A DNA stretch of 54,713 nt from Trichinella spiralis (lineage: Eukaryota > Nematoda > Enoplea > Trichinellida > Trichinellidae), in contig CM012955.1 of the NCBI GenBank assembly GCA_000181795.3, forward strand, positions 13,565,880 through 13,620,592, in the 5' to 3' direction. Shown one piece after another: positions 33,762-45,739 of this stretch. Each line of letters opens with the position of its first letter. Positions within the stretch are counted from its first letter, which is position 1. The position numbers and the translations under genes were made by a program. Under the pieces are notes generated by a model, which saw only the letters and a program-made list of their open reading frames with translations, was not told the DNA's origin and made no database searches.

Positions 33762-35733
33762 TTACGAATGGGACGACAATTTGGCCAAAATTTGATCAAT
33801 CAGCAATGTGCAAGATTTGTAAGATGTCCAGTATTGTCCAGTGGCAAGTTGCTGCTTCATCGCCTGGAGCATGGGAACAAATTTCGAATAGAACGTCGAA
33901 CAAGTTCCACGGACTACGGTCGACGACGTTCTAGCAGCTTGGGCAACGGTTGTACAGGGTAGAGGTTGGATTTTGTATTGTCGACTTTGATGACAACGCC
34001 CCTGTTTCATTTCTTCAATCGTAACGGCAATTGACGAATCTTCAACGAAGGATGTTGTACTGTTCCTCTTGTCGTCAATATCCGATCGTTCAATTCGAAT
34101 AAAACTGAAACAGACCGAATTCAACTTGTTCCACTGATGATTGAACAATTTCAAAAATGTCACAAATGAGACCAAAAATGAGACGTTGGTTTCGAGAATC
34201 AAAGATAAAATAGCGCTGGCGTTCCAGTTCATCGACTGGAAAAATTCGAACCACAACGAACAAGGGAACAAGCATTCAATTGTACAATTCAAGCTAAACC
34301 AGCGTCGGATCAGTGAAAAGCCAAAAAACAACAGATTAAATACCTGAATAACAAACAACAACAGAGAAGAAGCAGAGCCAGTTGGTCGTCATTTTCGGCA
34401 AACATACCAACAATTGATCTATTTTTTGAAATCTCGACAACCAAATCGCCGATCCAATCCAAAGAACAACAATGATCCGACGGCTTCGATTTTCCCACAA
34501 TTGTCGTCGTCATCATTGAACAGAGAATAAAAAGTCGCATCGTAGTCGTGTCAGTGTCGAAATAATTTTCGGCCACAATTCCGCCGAACCATCGGCCACG
34601 CCCACATGTCCCAGTCGACTGAAGACGACCGACCGCGGCCGTTCGTAGTTCGTTCAACAGTAATTCGTGGTCGAAATCCACCGTCACGTTCGACCTCTTG
34701 GTAGAACACCAATCGACTAGAATTTTCGACAAGATGGCGAATAAATTTTCCAAAGCCAAATTAACAATCAAATCGTCATTTTGTTTGAAAAAATACACCA
34801 AATTCGAACAACCAAATCGACTCCACTCGTCCAGTGGAACCACGTTGAAATCGTTTTCCATTTCAAATAGAACAGCCAACGTTTGTAAGCATCGAATTTG
34901 GGCATCGCTGTTGCGGTTGTGGTCGAAAGTATTTCCCTCAGCATTGTCGACCAACATGCCGGTCATGGCGAACATCGACCGTCTCAAATGGGCCAAAACC
35001 ACCGTCCCGGGGTGACGTTCCACTCGAAAATGTACATTCAAAGCGGACGACCGGTGTAAAATGGAAATTTTACGACAAATTATTCCAAACAATAAACACG
35101 GATCCCCAACTGACGACCGATACAATTCTTCGAGCTGAACAGGAAAACAAAAAAAAAACCGACCAATTTATTCAATGGAATAAATTTTTCACCTCGGTGA
35201 TTTCAAATTACATCGAAATATCCTACTATTGTGTGCTGTGTTAAAAATTGGAAAAAGAAATCAAACCAACCAACAATGAAGAAACATTACAATTGCAAAT
35301 CACTTCCCTTAACCAATCCCATCCCAGAACATCAATAAGCTGCTTTTTTGAAATAATGTTGAAATTCGATAAACAAAGTGCAAATATATTTCAAACAATC
35401 GAATCTTACCCGACAATCAACAACTGGGCAGACAACGGCAAATAGAATACAAATCTGATGCAACAGATGCGGATGCAAATGTTCCAAAAGTGACAACTGA
35501 AAAAAGAAAAAAAATTATTTTTTTCAAAATTAATCAACCGCATCATCATGCAAATTTCACCAACTCACTGTATTGGAATCTTCCAAAAGATCTGAACATT
35601 TCAATTTGATATTCTCGTCGACACAGTCTTCGGTAAGTTTGTTCAACTGTCGCATACATTCCATTTTGCTTATACTTTTTTTCTCCACGTAACAATTCAA
35701 AATTCCACTCAAAATATTATCAACTTTGAACAT
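33762..35733 (-). CDS. LINS1: Protein Lines homologue
   Basis: Four exons (35733-35569, 35496-35410, 35134-34344, 34293-33762) join in phase to give about 524 residues. The diagnostic C-terminal block reads LFPCSLWFEFFQSMNWNASA, then ILSLILETNVSFLVSFVTFL and KLFNHQWNKL. This parallels the Lines family pattern of 'LLDFLISSETCFLEYFVRYLK...W'. Just before it is GMFAENDDQLALLLLCCCLL, the counterpart of the family's LFxEQDDxMLEALL. The N-terminal half is helical and weakly conserved. Drosophila Lines is a nuclear regulator in Wingless/hindgut patterning, and human LINS1 is linked to cognition; the role here is inferred only from homology. The last intron is 50 bp, and its join creates one Ser codon. 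The gene lies 460 bases downstream of the neugrin-like gene on the same strand. Confidence 0.8.
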
Positions 35734-36193
35734 ATTTTTTTTTCAAATTAAAATTGATTACTGTAATACAATGGGTCAATGTAAAAATCAAGTAAATAAA
35801 TATTCACCTACATACGGTATTTTTGAAAACTGTCGATAATTGGTTTTTTATTGATTCAGAAATTATATTATTTTTTAAAAAAATAATTTTTATTTATAAA
35901 TTGAATAAAAATATGTTCTAATATTAAAATTACTATATTAATATTTCTCGTGAACTTTACACACACACACACACGCAGACAGATTCATTGTACAATTGAA
36001 CATTGTTTCATTTAACGTTCGTTCATTTGTTTGTAAATGTTCGAATAATGTTCACATTCGATTACACACCAGTGTACAAAGGATCGAAAAACAAGTTTTC
36101 GGAAAAGTAAACAATCCTCTATTTTTGTCGAGGAAAAAAAAATTTTCTTATTTTACTTTTCTTTCATTTTGCATAATTTTTTTCCACTAATAT
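35734..36193. other. Spacer between the neugrin-like gene and LINS1
   Basis: AT-rich, with a short (AC)n at about 35960-35976. An acceptor-like attacag lies on the minus strand ~40 bases before the LINS1 ATG. A plus-strand frame at 35996-36190 shows no recognisable domain. Confidence 0.5.
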
Positions 36194-36645
36194 TCAATCG
36201 GATTTCAATTTGTGGACAAAATTTTTATGCTCTTTGTAAATTGTCATAAATGGTCCATCTTTATCGGCAATTTCCACTGGCCAAGTGGTCTGCAAGTCGT
36301 TGATTTTATCGACAGATTTAATAATTTGAATTCGATTCGATTCGACCGGCCGCAATACTCTGAGAAGCGTTCGACGACTTATATTGTACAGTTTCATCAG
36401 TCGCCAATGTTGCCAATAGGTCGGATCACCTTCGTTCAGTTCTCGAATTCGCACTTTTTCTTCTTCGGTTAAAGATGCAAAATCGACTTTCGAATATTTC
36501 GCCAACGACGATCGATTGACAACAGTCTGCGGCGAGTCATTTGATTCCGTACAACAATTTTGTCCGAATGTTACGTACGAAAACCAGTTTGAAATGAACT
36601 TTGGAAAATGTCGATCAAAAAAAAAAAAATTTTTTTGCCATGCAT
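36194..36645 (-). CDS. NGRN: Neugrin-like protein (NGRN/Rrg9 type)
   Basis: The frame 36505-36194 continues open upstream to about 36620. It contains FASLTEEEKVRIRELNEGDP, then YWQHWRLMKLYNISRRTLLRVL, matching the neugrin core of 'E.IR.L....P..W...RLAE.F.VS...IRRVL'. Neugrin is a mitochondrial protein needed for 16S rRNA function in vertebrates. The segment before the core (FPKFISNWFSYV) is basic and hydrophobic and could be a targeting sequence. The best ATG is at 36645, two bases after a cattttgactattcag acceptor. Between it and the core lies an A7T13 run that puts the ATG one base out of frame. Homopolymer miscounting is the simplest explanation; the alternative is a different, unseen first exon. 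Confidence 0.65.
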
Positions 36646-36816
36646 TTCTGAATAGTCAAAATGCAACAATTACAAATCGATTATATTTCAGAAAAATAAA
36701 AAACATATATATATACATGTATATTATAACAGTTCGATAAAACGAAAAACAACTTCTCAACTACAGTACTTTTATTCCAAATCTACATTTTTCCATCAAA
36801 TTTCAAATGGTGGAAT
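36646..36816 (-). promoter_or_regulatory. Intercistronic region with poly(A) signal followed by a 3' splice acceptor
   Basis: On the minus strand AATAAA (36776-36771) follows the NUP107 stop by ~40 bases. A tattcag acceptor ends at 36648, ~123 bases further on and two bases before the neugrin-like ATG. This order and spacing resemble nematode operon junctions, where the downstream message is trans-spliced. Confidence 0.45.
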
Positions 36817-39800
36817 TTATTCATCATTTTTTCGAATTGAATAACCAAAAGCGTCGAAACCATCAACTAAATTTTCCAAACAACTTTCTGTCAATTCGTT
36901 CAATAAATGTCGAAGCAACGAACGGTCAAAAGCCTGAAAAAAATAATAAATTATAGGAAAAAAAAAATGAAAATTTCACAATCTACAACAACAACAACAA
37001 CAACCTCGCATAATGCATCCGCGTTGTCGGCAATGACCGTAGTCAAACTGAGAACATTTTTGTGATTTTCACTAGCCCGTAAAATGTACAACAACATGTA
37101 ACATATGCGCGGAATGCAAATATTTCGCACCGCCTTTATTTGACGATACACTTCCGGATCTTCTTTGCGATACTGACAAACTAGCCAATCTTTGCCATGC
37201 ATTCGACGATTCAAAACTTTCTTCATACTGTACGCAGCCATCTTAAACAAATCAACATTTGAAAAAAAAAAAATTTTTTTTTTCAATTTGAAATTTTATC
37301 CACAAACATCACTGTGCGGCTGCAAGCTCGTCTTCCAATCTGTAATGTTTTTTCTCCATTTTTGCTTTTTCCTTCGTTCGACAAATTGAAATTCTTCCGG
37401 ATAAGAAGATTTATTTTCAATTGTTTCTGACATTTCCGCCGTCGGCGGTTTAATCTTATGATAATACTCGGACCACTTTTCAAACTGTCCGTGAGCCATC
37501 TGTGAATTAAAAAAAAAAAAATTCAAATTTACCTTCACCTCGGTTGTTCAATTATTTTATTAGTAGCACAACACAAAAAATTTCACTCACAAAATATTCG
37601 TGCCAATCTTCTATTTCATTCACCGCTTCCATGTGCTGTTGAACCAGTGGAATATCTTCCAAACAAATTTGCACTTTAGCCCTTTCGATCACTTCTGCAG
37701 TCAGCAAAGACAACGCTGTTTTGGCGGATGCAAATTTTTCTTGCACTGAAAAATTCGAATCAACAAAACAAATAAACAAACAAATAAAAATAATTTACAT
37801 ATAAAATGTCGAACAACGTATAGAACATGGATTACAGCAGCAGCAGCGTAATTTTCGTCGATCAGAAACCATTTCAACGTGTCCATTATTGAACAGTCTT
37901 CCTTAATAAATTAGATTTTTTTTGTTAATGTTTTTTTTCTTTTCATAAAAATAAAATTGCAAAAAATGCAAAATATCACAAATGTATTAAAACCTGTGAA
38001 ACAATCCAATAGCTAGAATCGTCCGGATAGAGTTGGCCTTTCGCCAATCGTTGCGGCACGGAAACCAGCGTCGCCGGCGATGTTGGTGCTTTTTGGGCAA
38101 TTGTTCCATGCAAAAGAAGGCTCAACGTTTCCGACATGTCTATGCCGGCGGTTTCGCCATAATTCAAGCAGGCGTAACGTTCTTCCGGTTCCGTAACATC
38201 TGAAATGCAAAAAAAAAACAAAAAAAAACAAAAGATTATCACCACCACAAATCGACCCGAAAAAAACAAAACAAAACATATACCTTGTAAAATTTTCGCA
38301 TAAATTTCACTTTTCTTCGACGAAGACAATTGACCAATGTAAAACGGTTGCAAAAGCAAATGGCGCCTATTTTTCGACAACACCGCCAAATAATGCTCCA
38401 CAATAATTCGAAATGGTTCGAACTGAAAAGGAGGGAGAGAAAAAAAAACAATAGATGGAAAAAAAGAAAAAAGCATTAACAAAAAATTCACCTCGTTTTC
38501 GATCAATTTCAACTGAAGCAGTGTCAAAACAACGTGGCAGAAAAAGCGGCAAAATTGATCTTTCACCGTCACATCCGCACTGATCAGTTCAATTGCCAAC
38601 GAACCCTGTTCAACCATATTTTCATATTCTTGCAAAATGAAACGACAAATAATAGACGAAAACGACGCTCGAAATTCATCATCCGTTTCTTGTCTCTAAA
38701 AATATTAATTATTAATTAATTTAAAAAAAAAACAAAAAATTCTATCATTTTCCACACTTGATTCGCAATTGAATTGACGTCGTTGAACATTTCACGAAAC
38801 AATTCAATTTCAATTTGTCTGCTTTGATTATGCAAATCAGCCGACGTGACCACGTTGCCATCGTCCAACCAGTCGGTTAATTTGGCGAAACGATCTTCGC
38901 TACGACTCGACGCGCACGCCCACAGATAATCTTCCCACGTGCGACAGCCGTGCAATGTCGAAGACAAATGTCCCGACACGGCACCGTATACGGCCCGTTC
39001 CATTGGCGGCAAAGAACGCTAAAAAAATGCAAATTACCAAATCCAATTCCATTCTAATAATCCCTTCCCTTCCCCCAAACAATCGACTGGTGTGATGTTT
39101 CGTTTTTCTTCTTCTCACCTCGACAACCAAAGACCAGCAGGTTCGTTTCCACAGTTTACGATTGCCGGTACGTCGAAGCAACGGTACACGTGCCTTGCCA
39201 TTCGACTGCACATAATGATTGCCCGAATCCGGCACGGCTCCGAGCAAACTTACCGCCAACCAATGCATTCCATATTCCGAACACAAATCGACTGCCTGTA
39301 TGACGAATGTAAATTTGCTATTTGCTGTATTATTTGATGGAAATAAAATCAACGCAAAAATTACGCTGTTTATACAACCGGCACGAATGTATCGAAAAAT
39401 CCACAAATAAAAACGTTCTTGTTCATTCTGAAAAAGAAAAAAAGAAGAAACACTTGTTCACTTGTAATTCATTTTTGTCCAATTGATCGCATATCACAGT
39501 GGAAAAAAGTATCAAAAAAAAACTGTTACTTCATCTTCCGGATGCAACGGTCGATTTTGTCGAAAAGGCGCATCTGGATCCATTTCAGTTACAGTAGAAC
39601 GCTTCGACCTGCCGCCAGTGATGTCGCACAAAGAACTCAACGTTGCCGACCTGTGAACGAGCAAGCAAAAACAATAATTCAATAAAATGCAAAATTTAAT
39701 TTTCAAACCAACCAAAGCGTTTGTGAATGCAAATTTTCAGGTAGACTGCATTCTTCGAGCCACGTGGCAGCATTCTGTTCACAACATTCCATGATGAGCT

Positions 39801-40901
39801 GTAAATCAACTCGAATTGAAAAAAGAAAAAAAAAATATTTTAATCCATACTCTCATCTCGCGAAACGTTTTATCATTTTTCAACAAAAAGTTCCATTTAT
39901 CAGCATCATTAGAATTGACAGTGATCTAAAAAATATTATTTTTCAATTTCATTCATTATCACAATTTTGAAAATAAATACTATTTCTGAAACATCTCTTC
40001 CATCTTCAAAACTGCCGTCGTCGTTTGAAAATCGATCTTTGGTAAAAATACGTAAAAGTCGCCAAACGCTCTTTTCCGCTTTGAACAGCTTTATCAGACT
40101 AGCCACTGTTGAAGAACTGAAATTAATCCGTTAAACCGAAACACATACATACGGTTAATAGAAAATAAATCCAACTGTTACCTGAATTCGACAGAATCCA
40201 TCGACGTTTGCAAATTTAACAAATGCTTCAATCTGCTGTCGCACAACTAAAACAATATAAAATAACAATTATCACAGAATAACATAATTTTAACGAATGC
40301 CATGTATTCAATTGTTTACATTTTCATACTGACTCATCAATTCTGAAATATCTCGCTTTTCGAGGTTACATCGATATGCGTTCAAAAAACTTGGATAAAT
40401 GGATTCGAGTTCTAAATAATCACACGACAAAACGAAATGTTGAAAAACTAGCTGATTTGTAATTTGCTAAGAAAATTATTGCTTTCATTACCGCTCAAAC
40501 CATCTTCGACAAACGTAATATCGGGTCTTCGTTTTTTCGGAAACGAAACATCAAATGCGGACAAACTATTTGCCAACTCTTGGTCCAAACTAGACGCGGT
40601 CTAAAATATCAAAAAAAAAACGCGCCAAAATTTAAGCAAAAATCAAAAAATAAAACGAAAAAATGAAACAAAATTACAGATAAAGAAAGAACATGAGACG
40701 ACGTGAATTTCAGCAATGACTTGTCAGTTTCACTGTCTTCGTTTAATTTCAAAAAACTACTTCGTAATGCTAAAAATTGCCATTGTAATGTCAAACAAAA
40801 AATGCTTCAAAAGTAACAGAATCAAAAGTCTTACTTAGTCGACTTCGCTCGAGAAGACTGTCAATATAAGACAAATCTGGTTCATCGATGTCCACTTCCA
40901 T
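36817..40901 (-). CDS. NUP107: Nuclear pore complex protein Nup107
   Basis: This encodes a scaffold nucleoporin of the Y (Nup107-160) complex. Many small exons read from ATG at 40901 (MEVDIDEPDLSYIDSLLERS) to the stop at 36817-36819. Family landmarks in order are VTEMDPDAPFRQNRPLHPED at ~39600-39540 (human TELDPDAPIRQ), RYIRAGCINS at ~39390 and KLWKRTCWSLV at ~39130. They continue with MERAVYGAVSGHLSSTLHGC and TWEDYLWACA at ~39000-38915. The helical C-terminal domain has ATLVSVPQRLAKG (~38070), then IPRICYMLLYILRAS and NHKNVLSLTTVIADN (~37110-37030). The extreme C-terminus is LVDGFDAFGYSIRKND, matching LLDQGLDPLGYEI. The N-terminal unstructured region seems shorter than in vertebrates. Many introns have long A/T homopolymers next to their acceptors. 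Confidence 0.93.
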
Positions 40902-41870
40902 TATATTTTATTGATAAAATGTTTCAAATTCAAATCTTCCACTTTTATCACACGGTAGAATGATAACTTCTGAAATTAAATCAAGCTGAGCATCATAAAT
41001 GAAAGTGATTTTCAAGAGCAGTTGGCTTTATATGCTTTATTAAATACAAACATACGAGTATTAAAAGAGTTAAAAACTACAACTGAACATCGATCAAAAA
41101 ATACTAAAATAAAACATTCTTGATATACAAAAAGTACTGTACTTTTGTACTAAGTAGGTAAATTCATGCTGCTATTTCACTTTTAGCCTTATTATATAAA
41201 TAAAAATATTGTATAACTGCATTTTTAAAATTTACCATGAATAATTTGCTTTTTGAGATTGTAAAAAATGAAGAATATCAAAAAATAAGCGAAACAAATC
41301 GTATTACAAGAAAAATGGCTATTATAATTCTATAATGAAACTATTTTTTAAACAATTTAAAAATGTAAGCATTAAATTTAATAAAATTACCTTCAACGTC
41401 AGCCGATTACTTTACTTAAATATGACGGCACTTTATATACACTACAGTAAGTACAGTAATAAATAATCATGTAAAGTGTTTTCAATTTTAATTTTATTCA
41501 GCAATATAATACTATTATATGGAAATATATATATATAATTAAAAATAATTTTACTTCAGATAATTTTTTTTTCTTTTTGCATACATGTTGGAACAGTTTT
41601 CTGATGTAACAAATGGAACGATGACAAAGTGAAATCAAATAGATAACTTATCACATTTTGCGTTATGATTTGATAATTGAAATAATTTTGCGCAAAACAT
41701 TGTGTAAATTGTAACAATATTGGAATAGAAAAAAAAGAAAGCTTTTTGTGAACTTTTGATATGCGTTCAATAGGATCAATCAATCAACACGACCATATCG
41801 AAACAGAAATCAGTTTTTATTTCATTATTGCACACATGATTGCTTCGTTATTACACGTGCAATTGTAATT
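40902..41870. other. Spacer between HSDL2 and NUP107
   Basis: AT-rich DNA holding the HSDL2 3' UTR and the NUP107 upstream region. A minus-strand frame at 41556-41783 shows no recognisable domain. No gene was seen. Confidence 0.6.
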
Positions 41871-43479
41871 TCAACTTTGTTTTGGTATTTGATTCATCAC
41901 CTTTTCAAGTTTGAACGCCAGTCCCATGTTGCCTTTCACTTTCATCTTTCCGGACATGAATGCCACGGTCGGCTTCAACTGACCAGTAAACATTGACACA
42001 AAAGCGCCACTGCTCATATTGAACCAAACATCTACATTAGTTCCATTTGCAGGTTCACCAGGTCCACAGCTTCCTTTTCCCGATTTGAGATCGATATGCC
42101 ATACTGGTGGTTGGGCTCCTAGTGTTGAAAATCAAAAATGACGATCAAAACGAAAAATATATCTACCGGCAATGTTGAAGACATAGGTCCCTTTGGTCTT
42201 GTCGATCAGTTCACTTGTTATGTGCTTGCGGAAGTGTGTAAAAATTTCAGATACACGATCTGTCGACTCGTCTGTTGACGCACTGGTGCTGCTGCTTTGT
42301 GGATTATTTATTTGATCAATGCCGACGTTGTTTGCTGCTTCGTCAAGAAACAAATCGAATAATAATTCATTTCCTGAAATAGAGCAATTCGGATTCAAAA
42401 AACAGCCGTGTCAGGGGCAAATGATGAAAAAAACAAAAAAACTACCTGGTACCATACTGTAGTGGTTGAAGTCAGTGACGCCAGTTTCGCGCAACACTTG
42501 TTCGTCAATGCAAAAGTTGCCAGTGAAATTGCGAGAATCGCGCGTCAAAATCGCATGAGCAGCATCGGCCACAATATCCACTTTGCGACATCGTTTCGCA
42601 ATTTCATCACCGCCTGCAAGCATTTTCATCGCTGCTGTCCAAATAGCTGAACACAAACAAAAATAAATAAATAAATAAATTTAAAATCAAAAATTAACAA
42701 CACAAGTCCAATTACCCGTCCGAGGCCAGAGCGCATTAACGGCAATGTTCAACGGTTTCAACTCTTCCGACATGCCAAGAACACACATCGACATGGAATA
42801 TTTCGCCATTGTATATGCTGCGAAAATTTTTGAAAAAATAACAGAAATTGATCAATACAGTAAGGGAAATTTTACCGACGTGATTTTTAAACCAAATCGG
42901 TTTCATATTCAACGGCGGACTGATGTTCAAAATATGGGCATTTTTCGACTGCTTCAAATATGGAATGCACGCTTTAGATCTGCGAAACAAGTGAAATTAA
43001 TAATAAATAAAAGAATGAAACAAAAAACAAAATGGAAAAATTACGCCAAGAAAGTGCCTCGACAATTGATTTGATTCATCAAATCGAAAAGTTTCATGCT
43101 TGTTTCTTGAGTTCCGGTCAAACTGATAGCAGAAGCGTTGTTGACCAAAATGTCAATTCCACCGAATACTTTCACCGCAGTTTCGACTGCATTTTCTACC
43201 GACTCTTCTTTCCTCACGTCGACCACACAGGCCAAGCCGTGGCCGCCGGCTTTGTTGACTGAAAATAATAAAAATTCAAAAACGAACGTGAATTCCACCA
43301 CAACACCACCGTATACTTTCTTCCACCGCACTGTGGACGGTGCCTTCGAGTTTTGGATGTGAGCTGTCGGTTTTGGCGGCGACGACCACATTTGCACCGT
43401 CTTGAGCAACTTTCAACGCGATCGCTTTGCCAATTCCCCTACTGGCGCCGGTGATGAAAACGGTTTTTCCGGCGAACAT
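41871..43479 (-). CDS. HSDL2: Hydroxysteroid dehydrogenase-like protein 2
   Basis: An NAD(P)-dependent short-chain dehydrogenase fused to an SCP2 sterol-carrier domain, found in peroxisomes and mitochondria in mammals. About seven exons. Exon 1 has MFAGKTVFITGASRGIGKAI, with the TGxxxGIG cofactor motif, then ANVVVAAKTDSSHPKLEGT. The next has KAGGHGLACVVDVR and GGIDILVNNASAISLTGT. Later exons have ACIPYLKQSKNAHILNISPP, AYTMAKYSMSM with the YxxxK active site, IAVNALWPRT and CRKVDIVADAAHAIL. The SCP2 part (after ~42400) ends with FTGQLKPTVAFMSGKMKVKG and a C-terminal PKQS. That tail is not a PTS1-type tripeptide, unlike the ARL of human HSDL2. The chosen ATG matches the family start; the frame stays open ~18 codons upstream to an acceptor, so a longer N-terminus is possible. 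Confidence 0.94.
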
Positions 43480-45349
43480 GCTTCTTGAAACGGAATACAA
43501 TTTTACCAAACAAGCACAAGCAGACGATCCGGACTGAAAATACCCTCCACTTGCGATCGGTTGTTAAATAAATTGTTCAACGGACTGCCTGAAATGCAAA
43601 CTGTCTCACAACAGACAAACCTGGAGCTGGGGGGGACAAAATAAACCAAACTGAAAATGTTACATTCATTTACGCTTCACGGCGTAATCACGGAAAAATT
43701 TGACCTACAGCAATGATTCATTAATAAAGCAAACTTTTCAACTGATTTCAATCACTAGTCGGCTCGTGTCATTTGAACAAAATTGAACAATCGTATAAAC
43801 TTGTGCTGACGCAATAAATCACAACAAATAATGACATTCATCGAATGTGTGATTCAAATTTCTACGGTAATAATGTAACAGGGACAGACGAGCAAAAATG
43901 ATCGAAACGAACTGTTACGTTTGGATTAAATTAATATTATCCCAACGTAATACGAACAAATTGTAAATTTATTTACAATGAAAATCGAAATCAAATTTGC
44001 AAATATGCGATTCAAAGTGCCGAACCTTACCAAACTGACAATTGTTCAAATCAATCTAACATATCTAACCTTGAAAATCGAACCTATACTGTCATCAGGT
44101 TACAGTAAGTGAAAAATAAAAAAAAAGTTCATGTGGAAAAATAATATCTGTAAGCCACATTTTGGACAGTTGGATTGATTAATAGTTGTTAAAATTTTTT
44201 ATAATTTTAAAATTATGCCATTAACACTTCGAACAAAGCTTTTCGACAAGAATAACAAAATATGTTGAGTAAACAATTTTCAAGTGTAATTTATTCTAAA
44301 CGGCAAGGAAACGATTGAAAGACAAGTGATGTGAAGAGAACTTTTGACAAACTGTAAAAAAGTTTATTGATTTAAGACAATAATTGAAATTTTTTTGCTA
44401 AAGTAACTGAAAATTTTCCACAACTCGCAGTAAAATCACAGTATATAATTTTCACATATACATTTGAAAGAAATAATCATTATTTAACAGTCCGGTTTAA
44501 AAACGGTTAATTAATTCAAGTAAAGTAAAGTATGTAAAAGAAAACACACGTTATTCACATTTAAAAAGAAGTAATAAATTACAGTCCTATTTATTTGTCT
44601 CTTTTTTTTAAATTACTAATAAAGTTTTAACATTATGCGAAGTTATGATAAATTTTATCTACATGATTTCAAGCATTCCAGTATTAACATCTATTCGCTT
44701 ACGCATGGAAGAACAAGTTGACCAAAGACACTGACTTTTATCATTGCTTCACCACCCGCATGACGTGATGAAATGTCATTCATTGCTCATACTGATAAAA
44801 AAATTATCATTTCCTAACTTAACTTATTAAATTATAAAGTTATATATAAATGTATATTTTGTTAACAGTTTGAAAACTGAATCATTAAAATGTACATTAA
44901 TCGAACTGTGTGCTTTTTGAAAACATTTTTGTTGCATAAAACATGCATGTTCTTTATGTTAAATCGAATTCTGAACAACGTTCACAACTGAAATGCACAA
45001 TTCTGCTTTCTTTTCAAAGCATTTTCAAAACAAACAACTAATGAAATTTTATTGTCAGTAATATTACAATTGTTAAAAGTTCATTCATATCCATATTCAT
45101 ATTCAATATCAAATATTTCATTTTCATTCAGTCCGCACGCTGCAACAAAACTTCACTGACTTCTAAATTAATGTAACATTAGAATGAAAACAAAGTAAAT
45201 TCAGTTTACTTACCAACGATTAATTCGCCTCCTTCCTGATGTAGAACATAAAATAGAATTTAAAGTGTACAAATTGAAAAAATAAATTTATCTAATAACT
45301 TAAAAGCATACTCTAGATTAGTCATAAAAATTCATGAGACGCCAGAAAT
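43480..45349. other. Upstream region of HSDL2 and AT-rich intergenic DNA
   Basis: On the minus strand a ggtattttcag acceptor (about 43540) precedes the HSDL2 start. The rest is AT-rich without protein-like frames. A 22-base segment with splice signals on both sides at 45214-45235 is noted in the findings. Confidence 0.5.
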
Positions 45350-45739
45350 TCAATCCGTCTCAAATATTCTGCTGTATATATTTGACATGACATTCTGAAA
45401 ATATGCAAAACAAAAAAGTACGCTTTCTGTTATAAAATTAAAATTTAAATTACTTGTGACAACGGCGCACAAAATTCACAAATTGAACGCACTTTGTCGG
45501 AGTGTAATAATAAAACTGCTTCTTTTGAATTCTCCATTGAGACAATACCAATTTTTGGCAAATCGTCGATGATTTCACACAACGTTACACGACCGAATTC
45601 TGAGCATATCGTCTAAAAAATCATTATCACAAAAATGAAAAAAAAGCAAATAATTTTATTCAGTTACAGCCAACTCTTGTTCATTCATACTGGGTCTCAA
45701 ATCAATAAATACAACTGTATCATAATTCCGTCTATCCAT
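45350..45739 (-). CDS. 91-residue single-RRM RNA-binding protein
   Basis: Three exons (45739-45668, 45612-45454, 45394-45350) have GT-AG introns of 55 and 59 bases, the size typical of this locus. All joins are in phase 0. The product begins MDRRNYDTVVFIDLRPSMNE, with the beta1 strand TVVFIDL (RNP2-like) and the alpha1 helix EQELATICSEFGRV. IGIVSMENSKEAVLLLHS follows (RNP1/beta3 and alpha2), then a short tail ending FETD. This is the layout of one RRM fold with almost nothing else. The strong aromatic residues of canonical RNP1 are largely missing, so it may bind protein rather than RNA. No orthologue was recognised. A weaker alternative donor would give a different C-terminus. Confidence 0.6.

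Noticed and set aside
43138-43362. Plus-strand frame over HSDL2 exons
   Set aside because: It crosses an HSDL2 intron-exon border and is the complement of conserved SDR coding sequence.
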